DNA of 43,912 nucleotides, from contig CAMBDE010000009.1 of NCBI GenBank assembly GCA_945865295.1, positions 1 to 43,912 on the forward strand, read 5' to 3'. The notes under the pieces are model-generated. The model was not told where the DNA came from, did not search any database, and saw only the letters and a program-made list of their open reading frames with translations. The translations under genes were made by a program, and so were the position numbers. Shown here piece by piece: positions 28,726 to 37,243 of the stretch. How positions within the stretch are numbered: the first letter of the stretch is position 1; the number at the start of each line of letters is the position of its first letter. Source of the stretch: Chitinophaga pinensis. Its GTDB lineage: Bacteria > Bacteroidota > Bacteroidia > Chitinophagales > Chitinophagaceae.

Positions 28726-31700
28726 ATGATTTCAAAACAACGATGTATTAAGTGGGTTCTTACGCCACTTATGTTATTGGGATTGAGTTTAAGCTCAATT
28801 GCACAAAACGTACAATTTAAAGGAAAAGTGGTAGATGCAGAAACTAAAAAAGCTTTAGAATCTGCTACTGTGTCTGTAAAAGGACAAGCCACAAAAACAG
28901 ATGCGAACGGTACTTTCAGTTTAAGTAACTTAAACGCGAATGCTGCTGTTACAGTTTCTTACATTGGTTATGTTACTAAAACTGTGACTGCTTCCAACGA
29001 TGCAGTTGTTGTTGAATTAGTAAAAGCCGATGAGTTATTAAACGAAGTGGTTGTTACCGCTTTGGGTATCAAAAAAGAGAAAAGAAAAATCGGATATGCT
29101 ACACAAGAAGTAAAGGGCGCTGATTTAGTAAAAGCTAGAGAATTGAATCCTATCAACAACTTAGTAGGTAAAGTAGCTGGTTTGACAGTGGGTATTAACC
29201 AAGAAATGTTAAGACTCCCTAACTTAGTATTAAGAGGTGGACGTGTGAATTTGATTGTAGTGGATGGTGTGCCAATTAACTCTGATACTTGGAATATTAG
29301 CCCAGACGATATCGAATCCTATAACGTGTTAAAAGGCCCTGTTGCCTCTGCATTGTATGGTTATAGAGGTCAAAATGGAGCGATCATCATCAACACTAAA
29401 AAAGGTACAAAAGATAAAAGAGGTTACTCTGTTGAATTCAACAGCAGTACTGCCGTTCAAAGCGGTTTCATTGCCTTACCAAAAACTCAAGATGAGTACG
29501 GTCCTGGTGACCACGGTAGATATGCATTCGTAGATGGTTTAGGCGGTGGTTTAAACGATGCGGATTATGATGTTTGGGGACCAAAATTTGAAGGTCAATT
29601 GATTCCTCAGTACGATAGTCCAGTAGATCCAATCACAGGTAAGCGTTCTGGAACACCATGGATTGCTCGTGGTAAAGACAACTTAAAGCGTTTTATCGAG
29701 CCAGGTGTGTTAAATACAACTAACCTTGCAATTGCTTCTTCTACAGAAAAAACAGATTTACGTTTTTCTATAGGCAATACCTACAATAAAGGTATCTTAC
29801 CAAACACAAGTTTAAACACAACGAATTTAAACTTAGCAGGTACATTAAGATTCAACTCTAAATTAACTTTAGATGCGAATATTAATTTCAACAAACAATA
29901 TTCTGATAATTTCCCAGACGTAAACTACGGTCCTAACTCTGTAATTTACAACATTACTATTTGGGGTGGTGCTGATTGGAGTATGGATGATATGAGAAAT
30001 TACTGGCAGCCAGGTAAAGAAGGTGTACAAAGTATCTATGCGGAATACCAAAGATACCATAACCCTTACTTTATGGCTTATGAGTGGACTAGAGGTCATT
30101 ACAAAAATGATATCTATGCTTATACGACTTTAGATTATAAAGTAAATAAGTATATAGATTTATTCGCAAGAACTTCAGTTACAACTTATGATTTAATGCG
30201 TAACGAGAAAATGCCTTTTTCTGCGCACCCTTATGGTAGAGAGGAAAATAAAGGTGACTACAGAGAAGACAGAAGATCTTTATTTGAATCTAACTCTGAA
30301 TTCCGTGCTAATTTCAAAACACCTGAGTTAGCTAATTTCTTTAACATTTCAGGTTTTGCAGGTGCGAACTACAGACAATTTAATTACAATTCAAGTTTTG
30401 TAACTACAAACTACTTAAACGTTCCGAATGTATACACTTTTGCAAACAGTAGAAATCCAGTGATTGCTTACAATTTTGCATCTGAAATGAGGGTTAAATC
30501 ATTATTATATTCAGTAGATATTGAAGCAAGTAAATATGCTAATTTGAATATCACAGGCCGTAATGACCAATTGTCTGCATTGAATAAAGACAATAATTCA
30601 TTCTTCTATCCTTCTTTCAACTTAAGCACTGTTTTGAATGATTATATCGACATGCCAAAGCAAATTAACTTCTTCAAATTAAGAGGTTCTTATGCAAAAG
30701 TAAGAGGTGGTGGAAACTTTGTATCTGACTACATTGGTTCTACACCAAATAATGCTTTCCCTCTTGGTTATGGTGAGCAATACGCTTCAACTTATGGTGG
30801 ACCTACTTATACTTATGCCGATGTATATTCTACAGGTATTGGTTATAATAACACAACACAAGCCGGTTTCACAAATACATTAGTAGACAACAATGTTCAG
30901 CCTGATGATAGATCAAGTCTTGAATTTGGTTTAGAAACAAGATTCATCAACAACCGTTTTGGTTTAGAAGCGAGTTATTTTAGCTACACTGATGGACCTC
31001 AAATTTTCTCTAAATCAATTTCTCAAACATCTGGTTTCGGTTCTTATGTAATCAATGGTACTAAAACTAAAAGAACTGGTTACGATGTAAGTTTGAATGC
31101 AGTGATTTTGAAAAAAGCAAACGGTTTAAACTGGGATGCGACATTCAACATTGGTTCTTTCATTAACAAGTATATTGAACTTCCAGCTGGTATATCAGCA
31201 TTAAATACTTTCTACACAGTGGGTACAAGAACAGATGCGGTATATATCAGAAAATTTGCTAGAACACAAGAAGGTCAAATCATCAATGATGCTGGTGGTC
31301 GTCCAGTGATTTTACCAGTAGCACAATTTGCAGGATATTCTAATCCTAAATTTGTTTGGGGTTTAAATAATAAATTCAGTTACAAAGCATTTACTTTAAA
31401 CATGCAAGTAGATGGTCGCGTAGGTGGTATTATGGAAGATTATGTTAGAAAAAAGACATTCCAAGGTGGTCGTCACATAGAGACTGTTCAAGGTGCAATG
31501 GGTGTAGCTAGATACCAAGATTACTTAGGCGTAAAAGCTTATGTAGGTGAAGGTGTTCAAGTTACTTCTGGAACTCCAAAGTTTGATGCGGTTACTGGTT
31601 TAATTACGAACTATAGCAGTTTAACTTTTGCTCCAAACGCCACTAAGACTTTCATTCAAGATTATATTAGCCGTGTACATGGTATTCCTGAACCAAATAT

Positions 31701-31944
31701 GATGAGTAAAACATTCTTTAAATTAAGAGAAGTAGTTTTAACTTATGAGCTTCCAGCAAGTTTGGTACAAAAATCTTTCTTTAAGAAAGCGACAATCTCT
31801 GCAGTGGGTAGAAACTTATTGTACTGGATGCCAGATTCTAAATTTAATGATGTTGATATTGATCAGTATCCTGGTGAGTCTTCTATAGGATTACAAACAC
31901 CAACTACAAGATCTTACGGTATCAATATTAATTTCACATTTTAA
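28726..31944 (+). CDS. SusC/RagA family TonB-linked outer membrane protein
   Basis: ORF extends from 28660; likely start MISKQRCIKW at 28726; CarboxypepD_reg-like domain, NEVVVTALGIKKEKRKIGYATQEV, plug LVLRGGRVNLIVVDGVPIN. Confidence 0.93.
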   Translation: MISKQRCIKWVLTPLMLLGLSLSSIAQNVQFKGKVVDAETKKALESATVSVKGQATKTDANGTFSLSNLNANAAVTVSYIGYVTKTVTASNDAVVVELVKADELLNEVVVTALGIKKEKRKIGYATQEVKGADLVKARELNPINNLVGKVAGLTVGINQEMLRLPNLVLRGGRVNLIVVDGVPINSDTWNISPDDIESYNVLKGPVASALYGYRGQNGAIIINTKKGTKDKRGYSVEFNSSTAVQSGFIALPKTQDEYGPGDHGRYAFVDGLGGGLNDADYDVWGPKFEGQLIPQYDSPVDPITGKRSGTPWIARGKDNLKRFIEPGVLNTTNLAIASSTEKTDLRFSIGNTYNKGILPNTSLNTTNLNLAGTLRFNSKLTLDANINFNKQYSDNFPDVNYGPNSVIYNITIWGGADWSMDDMRNYWQPGKEGVQSIYAEYQRYHNPYFMAYEWTRGHYKNDIYAYTTLDYKVNKYIDLFARTSVTTYDLMRNEKMPFSAHPYGREENKGDYREDRRSLFESNSEFRANFKTPELANFFNISGFAGANYRQFNYNSSFVTTNYLNVPNVYTFANSRNPVIAYNFASEMRVKSLLYSVDIEASKYANLNITGRNDQLSALNKDNNSFFYPSFNLSTVLNDYIDMPKQINFFKLRGSYAKVRGGGNFVSDYIGSTPNNAFPLGYGEQYASTYGGPTYTYADVYSTGIGYNNTTQAGFTNTLVDNNVQPDDRSSLEFGLETRFINNRFGLEASYFSYTDGPQIFSKSISQTSGFGSYVINGTKTKRTGYDVSLNAVILKKANGLNWDATFNIGSFINKYIELPAGISALNTFYTVGTRTDAVYIRKFARTQEGQIINDAGGRPVILPVAQFAGYSNPKFVWGLNNKFSYKAFTLNMQVDGRVGGIMEDYVRKKTFQGGRHIETVQGAMGVARYQDYLGVKAYVGEGVQVTSGTPKFDAVTGLITNYSSLTFAPNATKTFIQDYISRVHGIPEPNMMSKTFFKLREVVLTYELPASLVQKSFFKKATISAVGRNLLYWMPDSKFNDVDIDQYPGESSIGLQTPTTRSYGININFTF

Positions 31945-31964
31945 TTAAAAGAAACACATAAGAT

Positions 31965-33524
31965 ATGAAAAAGATATTTCAAATACTAAGTTTAGGATTG
32001 GTATTAAGTTCAATGACCGCTTGTAAAAAGTCATTCGATTCTTTAGCCTCAGATCCTAATAGAGCCACAGCGGTTCCTGCGAATTTAATTTTAAATAATG
32101 TGCTTCTTGAATACAACGAAGGCGCGTTTAATTTAACACAAAGATGGAATCAATATTACGTTTGTAATTATGATTATTATGGAAACCAAGAGTACAACTG
32201 GACTGGTTTTTCATACAATAATTACAATGTATTAAAGAACATCCAAAAGATGGAAGACGAAGCAAAGAAGTCTGTATCAGCACCAAATCCTTATACAGCG
32301 CTTGCTAAGTACTTAAAAGCTTTTTTCTTGTATGACTTAACAATGAACTTAGGTGATATCCCGGTTTCTGAAGCCCTTAAAGGTTTAGGAAATATTACAC
32401 CTAAGTATGATACACAAAAACAAGTTTTCCAACAAATCTTGACTTATTTAGAAGAAGCAAATACAGAAATGGGTACTTTAAAGACGACTAACTATGTATT
32501 AGCGAATGATTTTTACTACGGTAACAACTTGTCTAAGTGGCAAAAAGTGGTGAATGCTTTCAAATTGAGAGTATTGATCCAATTGAGCATGAAAGAAGCG
32601 GATACCGATTTAGCGATCAAAACAAAATTTGCTGAAGTAATCAACAATCCTACTAAATATCCTTTATTTAGCAGTGACGATGATAATTTAGCTTTTACTT
32701 ACAATAGCCAGTACAACAAGTATTCTACAAATCCGGATAATTTTGGTTTTGATGCAACGCGTTACAATATGTCTTCTACTTATTTAGGTAACTTAACAAC
32801 TTTGAAAGATCCTAGAACTTTCTTCGTTGCTGAGCCAGCTGCTGCATTAGTGGCTGCAGGTAAAGCACCTAATTCTTACGATGCATTTATGGGTGCTGGT
32901 TCTGGAGAAGATTTAGCGACAATGAGTTCAAACGCTGGTTTAGGTAAGTATTCATTTATCAACCGTAAGCGTTATTATCAAACTTATACTGCTGAAAAAA
33001 CAACTCAAGTTGGTTACCAAGAAATGTGTTTCAATATTGCAGAAGCAGTAAACAGAGGTTGGATTTCAACTCAAAACGCAGAAACTTGGTACCAAAATGG
33101 TATCAAAGCTTCTCAAGCTTTCTATGGTGTGAAAGAAGGTGCTAACACGGTTATTTTCCAAAAACCAGGTGGTACTTTAGCGGAGTCAGTAACATATAGT
33201 GTTGACTTTAGCTACGATACTTATTATGCACAATCAACAGTTAAATATGCTGGTAATAATGCAGATGGTTTAAAGCAAATTTTGTTACAAAAGTATTTAG
33301 CAATGTACCAAAACAGCGGTTTCGAAGGTTATTATAACTGGAGAAGAACAGGTGTACCAACTTTCCATACAGGTGCAGGTTCTGGTAATAGCCAAAGAGT
33401 TGCATTACGTTTCCAATATCCAAGTGCAGAAAGAATTAACAATAAAACAAACTTGGAAGCTGCTATTAGTTCTCAATATGGTGGCACAGACGATATCAAT
33501 GCAAAAATGTGGATCATCAAATAA
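31965..33524 (+). CDS. SusD/RagB-like outer membrane lipoprotein
   Basis: Lipobox SSMTAC; SusD-like sequence; directly after susC. Confidence 0.9.
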   Translation: MKKIFQILSLGLVLSSMTACKKSFDSLASDPNRATAVPANLILNNVLLEYNEGAFNLTQRWNQYYVCNYDYYGNQEYNWTGFSYNNYNVLKNIQKMEDEAKKSVSAPNPYTALAKYLKAFFLYDLTMNLGDIPVSEALKGLGNITPKYDTQKQVFQQILTYLEEANTEMGTLKTTNYVLANDFYYGNNLSKWQKVVNAFKLRVLIQLSMKEADTDLAIKTKFAEVINNPTKYPLFSSDDDNLAFTYNSQYNKYSTNPDNFGFDATRYNMSSTYLGNLTTLKDPRTFFVAEPAAALVAAGKAPNSYDAFMGAGSGEDLATMSSNAGLGKYSFINRKRYYQTYTAEKTTQVGYQEMCFNIAEAVNRGWISTQNAETWYQNGIKASQAFYGVKEGANTVIFQKPGGTLAESVTYSVDFSYDTYYAQSTVKYAGNNADGLKQILLQKYLAMYQNSGFEGYYNWRRTGVPTFHTGAGSGNSQRVALRFQYPSAERINNKTNLEAAISSQYGGTDDINAKMWIIK

Positions 33525-33559
33525 TCGTTTTTTAAATTTGAATTGGGGTTTTATTTAGC

Positions 33560-33595
33560 GGAAGGGCAGGTTTTACCTGCTCTTCCTTATTTTTG
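33560..33595 (+). terminator. Intrinsic terminator after susD, T-tract overlaps a TAnnTTTG element
   Basis: GGAAGGGCAGGT-TTT-ACCTGCTCTTCC then TTATTTTTG; TATTTTTG at 33588-33595. Confidence 0.75.
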
Positions 33596-33603
33596 ATAAT
33601 CAT

Positions 33604-34872
33604 ATGACGCAACCAAAAAAGTTTCAAGCTTTTCTATTGACTGTGTATATCGCAGCCATTTGCTTTTTAACTTATGCCTGTGTCTATGCATTTAGAAAGC
33701 CATTTACAATTGGATTGTATTTTAATGAGCCAAAAATATTTGGAGTTGATTATAAAAATATACTTGTCATTGCACAAGTGATTGGCTATACCATTAGTAA
33801 GTTCTGTGGTATTAAATACATTTCTGAATTAAAAAATATCGGAAGAGGCTGGGCTATTTTATTCTTATTGCTTCTGTCATGGATTCCTTTATTATTATTC
33901 CCACTTATTGATAGCCCTTGGAATGTGACGATGCTTTTCTTAAATGGTTTACCATTAGGGGTACTTTGGGGATTGATCTTTTCATTTGTGGAGGGTCGAA
34001 AATCAACTGATTTTATAGGGGCCGCAATGGCTGTAAGTTTCATTGTTTCTTCGGGCTTTGTTAAGTCTGTTGGAAAATGGTTACAAATGCAATACCTGAT
34101 TGCAGAAAATTGGATTCCATTTTATACAGGCGCTATTTTTATTATTCCTATTATTATTTTAGTGTATTTATTAGAAAAAATCCCCAACCCTACTCATGAG
34201 GAAAGGGTCAATAAATCTATCCGAGTGCCATTGGACAGGCGTGACCGTAAGCGTTTTTTCACGCAGTTTAGTTTTGGACTCATTTCTTTTATAATTATTT
34301 ACATGTTTTTGTCTTTATTTAGAGATATAAGAGACAATTTCGCGGCCGAGCTTTGGAACGAATTAGGCTATGGCAATTCCGCTTCAATTTTTACATCTTC
34401 TGAAATTCTAATTGCAATTTGTGTGTTGATCATGATTGCAAGTATGATTTATATTAAAAATAATAAGCTTGCTTTTTTCTTAGCGCAAACAATTATTTTA
34501 TTTGGCTTTTTTATCTGTGGACTAAGTACGCTATTATTTTTGAATCAATATATATCCGGCTATAGCTGGATTGTATTGGTTGGCCTTGGCTTGTATATGG
34601 GTTATATCCCATTTAATTCAATTCTATTTGATCGCATGATTGCTAGTTATAAATTAAAAGCCAATGTGGGCTATTTTATGTATTTAGTGGATGCATTTGG
34701 CTATGTTGCTAGTGCAGGAGTGATTATACTAAAAGGCACAATGGATGTGAATTTAAGCTGGACAACATTTTTTAGCAACGGCTTAGTTGTTCTATCTTTA
34801 GTGGGCATCCTTTTTAGTATTTTAAATATGATTTATTTTTCAAAAAAATATAAAACAATACAATATGAGTAA
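33604..34872 (+). CDS. DUF5690-like MFS-type membrane protein, possible organophosphonate/organophosphate transporter
   Basis: About 12 TM helices; N-terminal FLTYACVYAFRKPFTIGLYF recalls the OPA-family N-terminus; overlaps next gene by 8 nt. Confidence 0.75.
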   Translation: MTQPKKFQAFLLTVYIAAICFLTYACVYAFRKPFTIGLYFNEPKIFGVDYKNILVIAQVIGYTISKFCGIKYISELKNIGRGWAILFLLLLSWIPLLLFPLIDSPWNVTMLFLNGLPLGVLWGLIFSFVEGRKSTDFIGAAMAVSFIVSSGFVKSVGKWLQMQYLIAENWIPFYTGAIFIIPIIILVYLLEKIPNPTHEERVNKSIRVPLDRRDRKRFFTQFSFGLISFIIIYMFLSLFRDIRDNFAAELWNELGYGNSASIFTSSEILIAICVLIMIASMIYIKNNKLAFFLAQTIILFGFFICGLSTLLFLNQYISGYSWIVLVGLGLYMGYIPFNSILFDRMIASYKLKANVGYFMYLVDAFGYVASAGVIILKGTMDVNLSWTTFFSNGLVVLSLVGILFSILNMIYFSKKYKTIQYE

Positions 34873-35989
34873 GTCGGCAATTGTAGTTGGTGCTGGAATA
34901 GTTGGCCTAGCAACTGCTAGAGCATTGGCAGAAAAAGGTTATGAGGTTAAAGTGATTGAGAAGTCTCAATTTGCATTGGGTGCTAGCGTAAGAAATTTTG
35001 GTATGCTTTGGCCAGTAGGTCAGCCCGATGGTCATTTGTACGATAGATCTGTGAGAACAAAAGAAATTTGGGTTGACTATTTAGATGCTGCAGGTATACC
35101 TTACAATGCTTGCGGAAGCTTGCATTTAGCATACAGCAAAGAGGAGATGCATGTGGTAGAAGATATTTGTCAGTTTTTTCAGTCTAAAAATAGACCTGTT
35201 TCAGTAATTGACAAAGAGACTGTATTGGCAAACTATAATGGGATCAATGAAAACGGATTATTGGGAGCCTTAAGAAGTGAAGACGAAATCATCATTGATC
35301 CAAGAGAGGGCATCAAGCATTTACCTGCTTATTTAACCCAAAAATATGGCGTTTCATTTATTTGGGGTACGGCTATCACCAGTGTTACAAGTCATGCTGC
35401 TTTTGCAGGTAAAACGAAATATGCTGCCGATATCGTTTGTGTTTGTTCTGGCCAAGATTTTGAGATCTTGTATCCGGATCAATTTAAAGCGCAACCAATT
35501 ATCAAGACCAAATTACAAATGATGCGCTTCAAGCACAAAGATCCAAATTTTAACATTGGTGCTTCAGTTTGTGGCGGCTTATCTTTATTACATTATAAAA
35601 GTTTTACCGCTTCGTCCGCTTTGACCAAATTAAGATTAAAGATAGAAGAAGAAATTCCAGAGTATTTAAAATATGGCATTCATGTGATGGTGTCTCAAAA
35701 TAATCAAGGCGAATTAACAGTGGGAGATTCACATGAATACGCTTTAGATTTTGAACCATTTGATAAAACCGAGATCAATGACATGATTCTTGCTTATTTA
35801 AAAAAGTTAATGCACATAGATCAATGGGAAATGACACAATCTTGGAATGGTATTTATCCAATTATGACTAACGGTGCTGCAGAATTATTCTTAAATCCAG
35901 AACCAGGAGTGTATATTTTAAATGGGATTGGTGGACACGGAATGACAATGTCATTTGGATTTGCAGAAGAAATGATTGAAACTATTTAA
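34865..35989 (+). CDS. FAD-dependent oxidoreductase, DAO superfamily (TIGR03364-like)
   Basis: AIVVGAGIVGLATARALAEKGYEVKVIEKSQFALGASVRNFGMLWPVGQP; C-term GIGGHGMTMSFGFAE. Confidence 0.87.
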   Translation: MSKSAIVVGAGIVGLATARALAEKGYEVKVIEKSQFALGASVRNFGMLWPVGQPDGHLYDRSVRTKEIWVDYLDAAGIPYNACGSLHLAYSKEEMHVVEDICQFFQSKNRPVSVIDKETVLANYNGINENGLLGALRSEDEIIIDPREGIKHLPAYLTQKYGVSFIWGTAITSVTSHAAFAGKTKYAADIVCVCSGQDFEILYPDQFKAQPIIKTKLQMMRFKHKDPNFNIGASVCGGLSLLHYKSFTASSALTKLRLKIEEEIPEYLKYGIHVMVSQNNQGELTVGDSHEYALDFEPFDKTEINDMILAYLKKLMHIDQWEMTQSWNGIYPIMTNGAAELFLNPEPGVYILNGIGGHGMTMSFGFAEEMIETI

Positions 35990-36008
35990 TATTTTAAAAG
36001 AACATACT

Positions 36009-36557
36009 ATGAATCATCCGATCGTATCAGAAATCCTTACTTTATTCAAAACCAATGGTGGTTCTATGTATGGCGGAGAAGCTGTAACACAATTAGAACA
36101 TGCATTACAAGCTGCTACATTAGCAAAAGAAAATCAAGCTTCAGATGCATTGATTACTGCCGCATTATTACACGATATTGGGCATTTGTTAAACGATTTA
36201 CCAGACGATGCCAGTGACAAGGGGATTGACGATGTACACGAAGTATTGGCGGCAAACTATCTAGCTGCACATTTTGTACCAGCAGTGGTAGAACCTGTTA
36301 ATTTACATGTGGCTGCAAAAAGGTATTTATGTGCAGTTGATCCTGCCTATTATGATACCTTATCTGCGCCTTCTAAAACAAGTTTAAATTTTCAGGGTGG
36401 TGTCATGAATGAGTTGGAAGTAGCTCATTTTGAGCAAAATCCTTTTTATAAAGATGCTGTTACACTAAGACAATGGGATGATATTGCAAAAGATCCAGCA
36501 ATGAAAACAGAGGCAATAGATTTTTTTGCTTCAGCTATTCAAAACAGTTTAAAATAA
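36009..36557 (+). CDS. PhnZ-like HD-domain phosphonate oxygenase
   Basis: Likely start MNHPIV at 36009; MYGGEAVTQLEHAL, LLHDIGH, LHVAAKRYL, LSAPSKTSLNFQGGVM, RQWDD match the PhnZ pattern. Confidence 0.88.
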   Translation: MNHPIVSEILTLFKTNGGSMYGGEAVTQLEHALQAATLAKENQASDALITAALLHDIGHLLNDLPDDASDKGIDDVHEVLAANYLAAHFVPAVVEPVNLHVAAKRYLCAVDPAYYDTLSAPSKTSLNFQGGVMNELEVAHFEQNPFYKDAVTLRQWDDIAKDPAMKTEAIDFFASAIQNSLK

Positions 36558-36562
36558 AACCT

Positions 36563-37240
36563 ATGCAAATTCAATGCCTCGTTTTTGATATGGCGGGTAC
36601 AACCGTAAATGAAGACAATATTGTGTATAAAACTTTACAGGCTGCTTTAAATCATTTTAATGTTCCTGTAGATTTAAATCATGTTTTATTGCATGGTGCT
36701 GGTAAGGAAAAATTCCAAGCCATTAAAGATATCATCTCTAACAGTCCATATACATTAAATGAAACAGAACAATTAGAAGCCTTTAATTATTTTTTAGCGC
36801 AATTAGATATTGCTTATACCAATTTTGATGTAACGCCAATGCCAGGTGCTGAGTATGTATTTGCTGCCCTAAAACAATTAGGTATAAAAGTAGTTTTAAA
36901 CACAGGGTACAATAGAGCCACTGCAGAAAATCTATTAGGTAAATTAGGATGGGCAGAAGGGTATCAAATTGATTTATTGGTGACTGCATCAGATGTCTTA
37001 CACAATCGTCCAATGCCTGATATGATTCTATATGCAAAAAATAAATTGCAAATAGTTAATACAAATCAAATGGTTAAAATTGGAGATTCTTGTATTGATA
37101 TTGAAGAAGGTAAAAATGCAGGTTGTTTATTGAATATAGGTATTACGACAGGTGCACAAACCGAAACACAATTAATGGAAGCAAAGCCAGATTATATTGT
37201 ACATAGTTTGACAGCTTTGTTAGACATTCTACCAAAGTAG
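36563..37240 (+). CDS. PhnX-like (phosphonatase-like) HAD hydrolase
   Basis: FDMAGTTV (DxAGT motif), HNRPMPDM (Arg in place of usual HAD Lys), KIGDSCIDIEEGKNAG. Confidence 0.85.
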   Translation: MQIQCLVFDMAGTTVNEDNIVYKTLQAALNHFNVPVDLNHVLLHGAGKEKFQAIKDIISNSPYTLNETEQLEAFNYFLAQLDIAYTNFDVTPMPGAEYVFAALKQLGIKVVLNTGYNRATAENLLGKLGWAEGYQIDLLVTASDVLHNRPMPDMILYAKNKLQIVNTNQMVKIGDSCIDIEEGKNAGCLLNIGITTGAQTETQLMEAKPDYIVHSLTALLDILPK

Positions 37241-37243
37241 ATT

